Source: an uncultured Oscillospiraceae bacterium
GTDB taxonomy: Bacteria; Bacillota; Clostridia; Oscillospirales; Oscillospiraceae
Length of the DNA stretch: 37,047 nucleotides
Direction: 5' to 3'
Assembly (NCBI GenBank): GCA_947628185.1
Contig: CANQYW010000018.1
Span: forward strand, 1-37,047
Positions 7,623-16,325 of this stretch are shown here, piece after piece; the stretch's first letter is position 1, and each line of letters starts with the position of its first letter. The notes below the pieces were generated by a model. That model saw only the letters and a program-made list of their open reading frames with translations. It had not been told where the DNA came from and ran no database searches. The translations under genes and the position numbers were made by a program.

Positions 7623-7970
7623 TCACCCCGCTTTTATAAATTCCGAGAGCACCGCGTATATGCCCTCGCCTATTCCCTCCACATTCATGAGCTCCCCGGT
7701 GCTCTTAAAGTCCCCGTGGGTCTCCCTGTACTCCACGATCCGCCGGGCCAGCACCTCGCCGATGCCCGGGAGGTCCGTGAGCTCCGCCACGTCCGCCGTG
7801 TTTATGTCGATTATGTGCGCCTCACCCGCCGCCGGGTCCCGGAGGGCTGTTATGACGGGCTGGACTTGTGCCTCCCGGCCCCCGGAACGGCCCACCATCA
7901 CCCCGGCGCAGAATGCCACAGCCGCCGCCGTGAGGGCCAGGGCCGCCGCCGCGCCTCTTTTTACTTCCAC
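7623..7970 (-). CDS. ComEA-like membrane-anchored helix-hairpin-helix protein
   Basis: ComEA binds incoming double-stranded DNA at the outer face of the membrane during competence. This 115-residue protein has an N-terminal membrane helix (about 6-26), a short linker and a C-terminal double helix-hairpin-helix (about 53-115, INTADVAELTDLPGIGEVLARRIVEYR, then LMNVEGIGEG). It lacks the SLBB domain between anchor and hairpins found in Bacillus ComEA, so it is the short form. The start is GTG at 7970 behind GGAGGGGG. No comEC is beside it. Instead it leads the two-component operon. A role in DNA uptake is likely by family but unproven. Confidence 0.82.
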   Translation of the reverse strand: MEVKRGAAAALALTAAAVAFCAGVMVGRSGGREAQVQPVITALRDPAAGEAHIIDINTADVAELTDLPGIGEVLARRIVEYRETHGDFKSTGELMNVEGIGEGIYAVLSEFIKAG

Positions 7971-7990
7971 CAGCCGCCCCCTCCCCGGAA

Positions 7991-8020
7991 TTAATACCTT
8001 ATTAAAACAAAATATGACAA
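7991..8020 (-). promoter_or_regulatory. Promoter of the comEA-kinase operon
   Basis: Minus strand: -35 TTGTCA (8020-8015), 18-bp spacer, -10 TATTAA (7996-7991), about 15 bases before the GTG start region. It diverges from the dacF promoter. The match is moderate. Confidence 0.5.
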
Positions 8021-8032
8021 ACCGTATTGATT

Positions 8033-8060
8033 TTGACGGGGAAAAACGCTATTATATATG
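8033..8060 (+). promoter_or_regulatory. Candidate promoter of dacF
   Basis: -35 TTGACG (8033-8038), 16-bp spacer, -10 TATATG (8055-8060). A TATAAT also occurs at 8082-8087 without a good -35. The leader before the ATG at 8146 would be 50-80 bases. Confidence 0.45.
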
Positions 8061-8145
8061 TGTGTCAGAGCCGCAACACTGTATAATGCTGTCCGCCGCC
8101 CCGCCGGCGCCCACACCATTATAACATCTTATCCCGGAGATTTAA

Positions 8146-9615
8146 ATGAAAAATTTTGACCGACAGAAAATAATGAATATCCTCATGAGAGCCTCCTCCC
8201 TGCTGCTTATGCTGGCGGTGTGCCTGGCGCTGTCGCCCCGGGCCTCGGCGCTGGAGGACCCGGACATACAGTCCGCCTCCTCCATCCTCTTTGACGTGGG
8301 CACCGGCCGGGTGCTCTACGAGAAGAACGCCAACGAGCGCCGTGCCCCGGCGAGCCTCACGAAGATAATGACCGCCATGCTGGCCCTGGAGGCCTGCGAC
8401 GCCGGGTCCGTGAGCCTCACGGACGTTGTCACCGTGAAGGACGGCATGTACTTTGACATCTCCGCCGACGGCAGTTCCGTTGGCCTCTCCACGGACGAGG
8501 AGCTGACCCTGGAGCAGCTACTCTACTGCGCGCTGGTGGCCTCCGCCAACGAGGCCTGCAACGTCATAGCTACCCACGTCTCCGGGGACATATCTGAGTT
8601 CGTGGCGCTCATGAACAGGAGGGCCTCGGAGCTGGGCTGCCGGGATACCCACTTCGCCAACACCCACGGCATGCCCAACGACGACCACTACACCACCGCC
8701 TCGGATCTGCTGACCATCGTCCGGGCGGCGCTGGAGAACGACGTATTTCGCCGCATAGTCTCCACCGCCAACTACACCGTCCCGGCCACGAATAAGTCAA
8801 ACGCCCGGAAACTCAGCAGCACCAACAACCTCCTCCACACCGACAGTTACGGATACTACGAGTACGCCACGGGCATCAAAACCGGCTCCACCGACGCCGC
8901 CGGGTACTGTCTCGCGGCCTCGGCCTCCAAGGACGGCCGGGAGCTCATAACCATCGTGCTGGGGGCCCAGTCCACCGTGGGCGACGATGGCCGCACACAG
9001 CTCATGAGTTTCACCGAGACCCGCCGGCTCATGGAGTGGGGGTTCAACAATTTCGCCTACCAGACGCTCCTGGGCACCACGGACCTGGTGGCGGAGATAC
9101 CCGTTGAGCTGGGCCGGGGCGTCAGCAGCGTCGTACTGCGCCCGGCGGAGGAGGTCACGGCCCTCCTGCCTGTGGACATAAACATGGACGACGTGGTGCT
9201 GGAGCGGGAGCTCTTCAATAACGACACCCCCCTCACCGCCCCGGTGGAGCAGAACACCATCCTCGGGCGCGTGACGGTGTTCTATAACTCCGAGGAGTAC
9301 GGCACCGTGAACTTAGTGGCCAACTCCGCCGTGGAGCTGGACCGCCCCGCCTACATATCACAGGAGATCGGCAAGGCCCTCACCAATAAATACGTCCGCA
9401 TAGCCATAACGGCGGTGGCGGCGCTCCTCGTGCTCTACATAGCCTTCATCGTCTACTACAACGTGAACCGCGCCCGCCGCAAGGCCGTGGCCAGGGACCT
9501 GGCCCGCCGGCGCGTGGAGGAGTATAACTCCACCCGGGACACCACCACCAGCAAGAGCTTTGAGGAGATAGAGTCCATGCACCGGAAAATGGAGGAGATG
9601 GGCCGCCGCAAGTGA
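8146..9615 (+). CDS. dacF: D-alanyl-D-alanine carboxypeptidase (PBP5/DacF type)
   Basis: Trims the terminal D-Ala from peptidoglycan stem peptides outside the membrane. The 489-residue S11-family protein has a signal peptide ending near ASA (about 35), then the three active-site motifs: SxxK in ASLTKIM, SxN in SANEACN and KTG in IKTGSTDAAG. A beta-rich C-terminal domain precedes a membrane helix (about 410-432) and a basic cytoplasmic tail rich in Arg/Lys/Glu; Bacillus enzymes usually end in an amphipathic anchor instead. The start is set by GGAGAT six bases upstream. It is monocistronic with a strong terminator. The symbol is by similarity; dacA and dacB are close relatives. Confidence 0.92.
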   Translation: MKNFDRQKIMNILMRASSLLLMLAVCLALSPRASALEDPDIQSASSILFDVGTGRVLYEKNANERRAPASLTKIMTAMLALEACDAGSVSLTDVVTVKDGMYFDISADGSSVGLSTDEELTLEQLLYCALVASANEACNVIATHVSGDISEFVALMNRRASELGCRDTHFANTHGMPNDDHYTTASDLLTIVRAALENDVFRRIVSTANYTVPATNKSNARKLSSTNNLLHTDSYGYYEYATGIKTGSTDAAGYCLAASASKDGRELITIVLGAQSTVGDDGRTQLMSFTETRRLMEWGFNNFAYQTLLGTTDLVAEIPVELGRGVSSVVLRPAEEVTALLPVDINMDDVVLERELFNNDTPLTAPVEQNTILGRVTVFYNSEEYGTVNLVANSAVELDRPAYISQEIGKALTNKYVRIAITAVAALLVLYIAFIVYYNVNRARRKAVARDLARRRVEEYNSTRDTTTSKSFEEIESMHRKMEEMGRRK

Positions 9616-9633
9616 CCCGCCATAGATCGTCAA

Positions 9634-9676
9634 AAAATTGCCTGGGAGACCCGACGCGGCCATCCCAGGCATTTTT
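9634..9676. terminator. Bidirectional terminator between dacF and the switch region
   Basis: Arms 9639-9647 and 9663-9671 (TGCCTGGGA/TCCCAGGCA) form a perfect 9-bp stem. TTTTTG follows rightward and AATTTTTTG leftward. It ends dacF transcripts and would also end the leftward transcript from the promoter at 9750-9778. Confidence 0.85.
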
Positions 9677-9695
9677 GTGTCTATGCGGAATAAAA

Positions 9696-9726
9696 AAATG
9701 TCGCAGATTTGTGTATTCTGCGACAC
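9696..9726 (+). repeat. Left inverted repeat (IRL) of the putative invertible segment
   Basis: A 31-bp sequence matching the reverse complement of 10115-10145 at 28 of 31 positions. The shared non-palindromic core is GATTTGTGTATTC. It is flanked within each arm by GTCGC and GCGAC, so each arm is itself a dyad, as in many site-specific recombinase sites. Confidence 0.8.
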
Positions 9727-9749
9727 CTACCCGACCTTATTACGGGGTT

Positions 9750-9778
9750 ATTATACCATGTTCCATAGTAAATTTCAA
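9750..9778 (-). promoter_or_regulatory. Strong promoter facing away from the adhesin, inside the switch
   Basis: Minus strand: -35 TTGAAA (9778-9773), 17-bp spacer ending TGG, perfect -10 TATAAT (9755-9750). The TGG also makes an extended -10. No leftward gene follows; the transcript would cross IRL and stop at the terminator near 9634, about 110 bases. It is the best promoter in the region and has no gene to serve in this orientation. Confidence 0.75.
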
Positions 9779-9818
9779 TAGAAAGCGCATGTTTTGAGCG
9801 CCCAATTTTTGCGACCGT

Positions 9819-9860
9819 CCCTTTTCTTTGCCATTTCCTGGCGGGAAAGGGGCTTTTTTT
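9819..9860 (+). terminator. Rightward terminator inside the switch segment
   Basis: CCCTTTTC (9819-9826) pairs with GAAAGGGG (9845-9852) with one wobble. An inner GCC/GGC pairing shortens the loop, and C plus seven T follow. In this orientation it would block read-through from dacF into the adhesin. Confidence 0.6.
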
Positions 9861-9866
9861 GAGCAT

Positions 9867-10039
9867 TAAGCCGTCAAATAAGCAGTCAGACACACTCCGC
9901 TTTATTATATGCCAGAGTTTCAAAAATGTGCCTCTCTGGCGTGTTTTCTGCCCTTTGCGCCCAAATAAGTTATTTTGAGCTTGCCCTGTCGCGGGAGGAT
10001 AAGCAGTCAGATTTTTCAGTCAAATTTTAAGCAGTCAAA
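9867..10039 (+). repeat. Repeated 12-bp motif TAAGCAGTCARA
   Basis: TAAGCMGTCARA occurs at 9867-9878 and 9879-9890 (adjacent), 10000-10011 and 10028-10039. A degenerate copy, TTTTCAGTCAAA, lies at 10013-10024. All are in the same orientation inside the putative invertible segment. They could be binding sites for a regulator or an accessory recombination factor. Function is unknown. Confidence 0.6.
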
Positions 10040-10114
10040 TTATATTCTGTCGAAAGCGGCAGAATTTTTGTTTTTTCGGGGAATTTTATCATTTTTGAGG
10101 GAGATTTTCGGAGC

Positions 10115-10145
10115 GTGTCGCGGAATACACAAATCAGCGACGTTT
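10115..10145 (-). repeat. Right inverted repeat (IRR) of the putative invertible segment
   Basis: Reverse-complement partner of 9696-9726 with three mismatches in 31 bp. It lies 131 bp before the adhesin start. In between there is only a weak promoter-like pair (TTCTAA, 17 bp, TATTTT). Confidence 0.8.
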
Positions 10146-10276
10146 GTGCCGGGCCTTTCAAGTGTTCTAAGTATTCCCGAAGTATCGTATTTTATGTGCC
10201 GATTTAGGGGGTATTTCGGGCACAAAACGGGTAAAAACGGGCGATTTTGCAGTTGATTTTCATGGAGGTGGCATTT

Positions 10277-13200
10277 ATGAAAATGGGTAAAGTAAGAAGT
10301 GCCGCAAAGCGTCTGAGGACTGGCCTCCTTGTGGTGGCGGTTCTCCTCTCGCTGGGGTTGTGGTCGGCCCCGGCGGATGCGGCAAGCAGCGGAGGCGGGA
10401 GTGATTTTGCGTTTGTGCCCTACACCAACGAGAGCGTCAATAGTTGGAGCACAATAAAGAGCAAGGCGTCGGTGAATAACGGCACCGTGATCTATCAGTT
10501 GACGGGGAACATCAATGCGGACTCAGAGTGTACCGTCACCGGCGACCTCACCATCGACCTCAACGGCCATACGATAACGGCGAGTAGTAGTCTGAGCTGG
10601 AAACACGTCATGACAGTTAATGGCGGCGGCAAGCTGACGATTACTGACAGCGCGGGATCTGGTAAGTTCACAACGTCATCGAGCGTCAAGCCCTTCAGCC
10701 TTGTGAAGGTGGACGGCGGAAATTTCACTCTCGACGGCGGCACACTCGAGAATAGCAAAGGCGGCTATCACGCCATCCAGATGAACAGCGGCACTACCAC
10801 GATAAACGGTGGCACTATACAGAACTCCGGCGTAGCGAACACCGACCACGGCGGCGGAATCTCCGTGGCGAGCGGGGACCTGACGATCAACGGCGGCACG
10901 ATCAAGAACAACAAAGCGAAGACCGGCGCGGGGATCCAGTTCCAGGGCGGCGGCAACTTCACCATGACCGGCGGTTCAGTCACGAAGAACACAGCCTCAA
11001 GCAACGGCGGAGGGCTGTACTTCAAGGACTGCGCCGGTGAAATTAAGTTCGAGGGCGGCTCCGTCACGGAGAACACCGCCACATGGCACGGCGGCGGACT
11101 CTGGTTTGATAATTGCGGCAACGTGGATATTGGTGGGGATACCCATATAGACAACAACTCAGCTGACACAGCCGGTGGTATCCGTGTGCAGAATGGCACA
11201 AATCTCACCATCACCGGGGGAACTGTGTCCAAGAACACAGCCAGCGGCACAGGCGCAAGTGACGCCGCCGACGGCCTCGGCGGGGGCATAGCCGTGACTC
11301 AGAGCACCATCACGATCACCGGCGGAGAGATAAGCGGCAACACCGCCAAAAACGGCGGCGGAGGAATAGCCCTAAGGCAAGGCGACACCAGCCATTTGAC
11401 CACCGTCACCATGAGCGGGGGCACGATCTCAGATAACAGCGTCACCGGCGGAGAGTGGAAGTACGGCGGCGGCGTGTACCTCCAAGACCACAGCAGATTT
11501 ACCATGACGGACGGTACAATCAGCGGCAACCATAGCATTGGCCAGGGCGGCGGTATCGCCACGGACTACACTGGGGCGGATGGAAAGTGTACCGGCGATA
11601 TGAAAGTCACCATCAACGGCGGTACGATCAGCGGCAACTATTCGACTTTGCACGAGGGCGGCGGCATCGGCATGGGCAGCGGCACCCTCGTCATAGAGGC
11701 GAAGGACGACAATAAGATCTATATCACTGAAAACGAGTCCCGCACGACTGACCACTGGGGCGGCGGCGGAATCATGATCTCGGACAAGTCACAGGCCGTC
11801 ATCGTTAATGCCCTAATCGAAAATAACAGCGCTGGAGGTTTTGGCGGCGGCCTCGGAGCCTGCTCCACCGGCCACGTCTATTACGGCGTCGGGGAGTATG
11901 AGGATAATCCATCTCCTCTGGCGGCCATCTTCGGTAACAGTGCGGATGGCAAGAACCTCTCCGGCGGCAAGAGTAAGAAGGACGCCGACCACAACGCCTA
12001 CAAGAACCCGGTCTTTATGAGCTCCGGCTATCAGGACGTCTACAGCGCCCTTGAGGCGGTCATTAGCGGCGCAATGCTGGGCGGCGGCGACGAGGCGTGG
12101 GTTGGCAGCGCGGACGGCGCACCGGTTACGGTGGGTAAAGACGGTTTCGTCTCGGCCTCCCAGATGCTGGGCCTCACCTCCAACTCCAACGAGGCGGATA
12201 GGGCGAAGGCCAGAGAGGCCGCCAGCGTATTTATCACCGGCAATAAGTCCAACACCCACGGCGGCGGCATCATGTGCAACGGCTCCCTTGCCATGGGCTG
12301 GAGCGCGGAACTTGAAGTGACCCCCGGCCTCAAGATAGGCGGCAAGAAGATGTACGAGGTCAAGGGCACAGCGGCCAGCTCCGTGCCGGAGTTTAAGTAC
12401 GGGATAAGCGATACTGAGCCCACTTGGACTGAGGACGGCTGGAAAGCGGCAGACGGCAGCAACGTCTTTGTGACGAAGAACGGCGTTGACGGCAACTTCG
12501 CCTTTGACTTAACCTTCGGCGAGACTCAGCCCTGTCTCAAGAAAGAGACCGGCGAGCAGACCTTCTACTTCTGGGAAGTGAATGAGGGCGGAAATGGCGT
12601 GACCTACGATCAGTCACTCTACAAGGTGACGGTAAAAGTATCTGAAAAGACCGAAACCAAGGATGTTGCCGGTGCAACGCTCACTATCACCACGTGGAGC
12701 ATTGATAGCGGCAGCGCCAAGGTAGGAAAATGCGGCCCTGAGAGTACGGACTACACCGATGTCACCATCACCCAGGAAGTCGAGAAGAACAATAATAGCT
12801 CAGAGGCTATGCACTGGACGACCCGCACCGTCATAACCCTCACAAACACCGCCTTTACGAACACCTATGACGGCAACGCCAATATCTCAATCGTGAAGGT
12901 GGACGACTCCAGCGCTCCTCTCAGCGGCGTGAAGTTCACACTCTATCGGAAGGACAACAAGGGACAGACGATAGGGGAATGGGACGACAAGTGGACTAAA
13001 GTTAAAGACTACACCTCCAATAATGACGGCGTCATATACAAGGACGTCGAGGGTGGTAGCAATAACCTTCAAGTCGGCACATACCGCATAGTCGAGACCG
13101 AGACACCGGATGGTTTCGGCGCTCTCCCGGGGTACATCGAGTTCGAGATAAAGGGATCTGGGTATCAGAGAATGATATCCTGCCCCTTCGACCCCCTGTT

Positions 13201-13762
13201 TTCCGATCACGTTGAGGTGACGGAGAACGGCCTTAAATTGCGGATAGAGAATGAGCGAATTTTGAAGTCCCTGCGCCTCATCAAGGTTGACGGCAGTCTC
13301 GCGGACCGAAACCTCGCGGGGGCCGAGTTCGAGCTCTGGTCAACTGCTGAGGGCGTCAAGAGCGAAAAGCTCTTTACCGGCGTCTCCGGCGAGGATGGGA
13401 AAATAAATTGGACTGCCGAGGGCGGGACAGGCGAACCGTCGTTTGACCTCACGCTGGGCGTCGGGACGTACCACATCATTGAGACAAAGGCCCCGGATGG
13501 GTACTTTAAGCTGGAGAAACCCATAACTTTGACGGTGGACAAAGACGGCAAAATAACCCTCCAGAGCAGCGAGATAGGAGTGCTCGACGCTGATAAGAAT
13601 GAACCTGTTCTCACCTACAGAATTCCCAACACCAGCGGCTATCTGCTCCCCGAGTCCGGCGGGCCGGGGATATATGGGCTCATCGCCGGGGGTTTGGCCC
13701 TGGTGCTCGTCAGCGCCGCGGCATTTGAGCTCAAAAAACGCGCCGGGAGGCGGGCACGGTGA
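10277..13762 (+). CDS. LPxTG-type cell-wall adhesin: beta-helix repeats plus pilin-like domains
   Basis: A surface protein of 1161 residues. ATG at 10277 is chosen because GGAGGTGG (10264-10271) precedes it; the frame is open further upstream. In order: signal peptide (1-35, cut near ADA-A); right-handed beta-helix of imperfect Gly-rich repeats (about 80-670, units like ITGGTISGN and GGGI); an isopeptide-forming pilin-like domain (about 680-865, FAFDLTF...YFWEVNE); two CnaB/SpaA-like domains (about 868-990 and 996-1117), each ending with an ET(E/K)(T/A)PDG(F/Y) segment; then sorting signal LPESG (1124-1128), a hydrophobic helix and KKRAGRRAR. The sorting motif has Ser in place of Thr. The stop overlaps the sortase start (GTGA). 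Expression is probably governed by the upstream switch. The ligand is unknown. Confidence 0.88.
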   Translation: MKMGKVRSAAKRLRTGLLVVAVLLSLGLWSAPADAASSGGGSDFAFVPYTNESVNSWSTIKSKASVNNGTVIYQLTGNINADSECTVTGDLTIDLNGHTITASSSLSWKHVMTVNGGGKLTITDSAGSGKFTTSSSVKPFSLVKVDGGNFTLDGGTLENSKGGYHAIQMNSGTTTINGGTIQNSGVANTDHGGGISVASGDLTINGGTIKNNKAKTGAGIQFQGGGNFTMTGGSVTKNTASSNGGGLYFKDCAGEIKFEGGSVTENTATWHGGGLWFDNCGNVDIGGDTHIDNNSADTAGGIRVQNGTNLTITGGTVSKNTASGTGASDAADGLGGGIAVTQSTITITGGEISGNTAKNGGGGIALRQGDTSHLTTVTMSGGTISDNSVTGGEWKYGGGVYLQDHSRFTMTDGTISGNHSIGQGGGIATDYTGADGKCTGDMKVTINGGTISGNYSTLHEGGGIGMGSGTLVIEAKDDNKIYITENESRTTDHWGGGGIMISDKSQAVIVNALIENNSAGGFGGGLGACSTGHVYYGVGEYEDNPSPLAAIFGNSADGKNLSGGKSKKDADHNAYKNPVFMSSGYQDVYSALEAVISGAMLGGGDEAWVGSADGAPVTVGKDGFVSASQMLGLTSNSNEADRAKAREAASVFITGNKSNTHGGGIMCNGSLAMGWSAELEVTPGLKIGGKKMYEVKGTAASSVPEFKYGISDTEPTWTEDGWKAADGSNVFVTKNGVDGNFAFDLTFGETQPCLKKETGEQTFYFWEVNEGGNGVTYDQSLYKVTVKVSEKTETKDVAGATLTITTWSIDSGSAKVGKCGPESTDYTDVTITQEVEKNNNSSEAMHWTTRTVITLTNTAFTNTYDGNANISIVKVDDSSAPLSGVKFTLYRKDNKGQTIGEWDDKWTKVKDYTSNNDGVIYKDVEGGSNNLQVGTYRIVETETPDGFGALPGYIEFEIKGSGYQRMISCPFDPLFSDHVEVTENGLKLRIENERILKSLRLIKVDGSLADRNLAGAEFELWSTAEGVKSEKLFTGVSGEDGKINWTAEGGTGEPSFDLTLGVGTYHIIETKAPDGYFKLEKPITLTVDKDGKITLQSSEIGVLDADKNEPVLTYRIPNTSGYLLPESGGPGIYGLIAGGLALVLVSAAAFELKKRAGRRAR

Positions 13763-14487
13763 CGGACGCCGCTAAGAGCGCCGGCGCGGCCCGGGGAAGG
13801 GAGAAAACCGGCGGCCTCTCCATCCTCCCAAAACTTCTCCTTGCCCTTATGTTCCTCGTGAGCCTCTACCTCGTGGCCTACACGCCCATAAATAACTGGC
13901 TACACGACCTGCGCATGGAGGCCCTCATCTCCAGCTACGAAAAGGCCGTCTCGAATCTCACGGCGGAGGAGAGGGCGGATATCTTGAGCGCCGCAGACGA
14001 GTATAACTCAAATCTCGACCTCGGGGCGCACTTCATCCTGAGAGAGGAAGATCTGGCGGAGTACGCTACACTCCTCGACCCCCAGGGCACCGGCATGATG
14101 GGCTACATCGAGATACCGAAAATCGACGTCTATCTCCCCATCTACCACAATGCGGACGAGACAACCATGGCGGAGGCCGTGGGCCACATACCGGGCTCGT
14201 CGCTGCCCGTGGGCGGTGAGAGCTGTCACACCGTCCTCTGCGGCCACCGGGACCAGTCAACGGCTTTCCTATTCCACGACCTCGATAAGCTCTCGCCCGG
14301 CGACACCTTCACCCTCACAGTTCTTGACAGGACCGTGACATATGAGGTCGACAACATCCAAGTGGTCCTCCCGGAGGAGATAGAGAGCCTCGCCATTGAG
14401 GAGGGCGAAGATCACTGCACCCTCGTCACCTGTCACCCCCACGGCAGCAGCGCCTATAGGCTGCTTGTCCGTGGCACGCGGGTGTGA
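13759..14487 (+). CDS. Class C-like sortase dedicated to the adjacent adhesin
   Basis: A membrane transpeptidase of 242 residues that cuts the sorting signal of the neighbouring protein and links it to the wall or to other subunits. It has an N-terminal anchor (about 23-42). The catalytic domain begins at GYIEIPKIDVYLPIYH (115-130) and carries His163 (CGHRD), Cys225 (TLVTC) and Arg234 (YRLLVRG). The sequence fits class C, but I see no DP(W/F) lid motif before the catalytic domain and no C-terminal membrane helix, both usual in pilus sortases. GTG at 13759 overlaps the adhesin stop by four bases, so translation is coupled. With only one substrate gene the product may be a monomeric adhesin or a homopolymer. 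Confidence 0.9.
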   Translation: MTDAAKSAGAARGREKTGGLSILPKLLLALMFLVSLYLVAYTPINNWLHDLRMEALISSYEKAVSNLTAEERADILSAADEYNSNLDLGAHFILREEDLAEYATLLDPQGTGMMGYIEIPKIDVYLPIYHNADETTMAEAVGHIPGSSLPVGGESCHTVLCGHRDQSTAFLFHDLDKLSPGDTFTLTVLDRTVTYEVDNIQVVLPEEIESLAIEEGEDHCTLVTCHPHGSSAYRLLVRGTRV

Positions 14488-14510
14488 AAAAACGAATACC
14501 GAGACGCGCT

Positions 14511-14550
14511 GCGCCCGGGGCTTTGATCGCCCCGGGCGCTGATTATTTAT
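14511..14550 (+). terminator. Terminator after the sortase gene
   Basis: A perfect 11-bp GC stem (14511-14521 with 14529-14539, GCGCCCGGGGC) and a 7-base loop, followed by TGATTATTTATTT. It separates the convergent sortase and gdhA genes. Confidence 0.75.
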
Positions 14551-14570
14551 TTGGTTATTAGGCTCGTGGC

Positions 14571-16032
<1,462 letters not shown>

Positions 16033-16075
16033 TGGGGAAATGGACTATTTTGAATTTTTCGCCGCCTGAACCCCC

Positions 16076-16184
16076 AAAAAAAGGGGGCGGGCCTCGCGGC
16101 CCGCCGAAAATAGGGTTGTGGGATAAAGATATGAGCTTACGGTCTTCGATGAAAAAAGTATTTCAAAGACATCGGATAAGCTGT
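16076..16184 (-). ncRNA. Putative small structured RNA (about 109 nt), unnamed
   Basis: Minus strand. It is bounded by a good promoter (16191-16219) and an intrinsic terminator: GGCGGGCC (16105-16098), loop GCGA, GGCCCGCC (16093-16086), then CCC-type spacer and T7 (16082-16076). The 5' part folds into nested stems: AGCTTA/TAAGCT (16182-16177 with 16139-16134), GTCTT/AAGAC (16170-16166 with 16146-16142) and TGAA/TTCA (16165-16162 with 16153-16150). There is no open reading frame of note. The terminator lies upstream of the gdhA promoter, so it serves no leftward protein gene. It does not match 6S, SRP, tmRNA or a riboswitch that I know. Existence is inferred from signals. Confidence 0.5.
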
Positions 16185-16190
16185 GATATA

Positions 16191-16219
16191 ATAATAAACC
16201 CGGCGCACCCATTTGTAAA
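16191..16219 (-). promoter_or_regulatory. Promoter of the putative small RNA
   Basis: Minus strand: -35 TTTACA (16219-16214), 17-bp spacer, -10 TATTAT (16196-16191). A plus-strand extended -10, TGATATAAT, overlaps at 16184-16192 but has no good -35. Confidence 0.6.
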
Positions 16220-16268
16220 TAGGAGGTTTTGTCGAGCCGGCACTACTTTTGGGGCACAGTCCGCCGCC

Positions 16269-16297
16269 TTGCAAGAGCGGCGGATATGTGCTATTAT
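16269..16297 (+). promoter_or_regulatory. Promoter of the EF-G/NYN fusion gene
   Basis: -35 TTGCAA (16269-16274), 17-bp spacer, -10 TATTAT (16292-16297). The leader would be only about 20 bases, with AGGAAGGAGG before ATG 16326. The -35 sits in the loop of a CCGCCGC/GCGGCGG dyad (16261-16283), which could serve as an operator. Confidence 0.65.
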
Positions 16298-16325
16298 TCA
16301 CCTATACACCAGGAAGGAGGCCGTT

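Larger units (their letters stand above)
9696..10145. other. Putative invertible promoter segment (phase switch) of the adhesin locus
   Basis: Two 31-bp inverted repeats bound a 388-bp AT-rich non-coding interior directly upstream of the surface adhesin. Inside are one strong promoter (9750-9778, minus strand, facing away from the adhesin), one plus-strand terminator (9819-9860) and several copies of a 12-bp motif. If the segment flipped, the promoter would sit at about 10063-10091 facing the adhesin, with transcription starting near 10098. As sequenced the locus would be OFF. This matches known invertible promoters of surface genes in Clostridia and Bacteroides. No recombinase gene is in the window. 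Inversion is inferred, not seen. Confidence 0.6.

Noticed and set aside
9681-10256. Two open frames on opposite strands (9681-9923 minus, 9975-10256 plus) both containing IHKSATF
   Set aside because: The shared peptide is just the translation of the inverted repeat arms. Neither has a ribosome site or a known domain.
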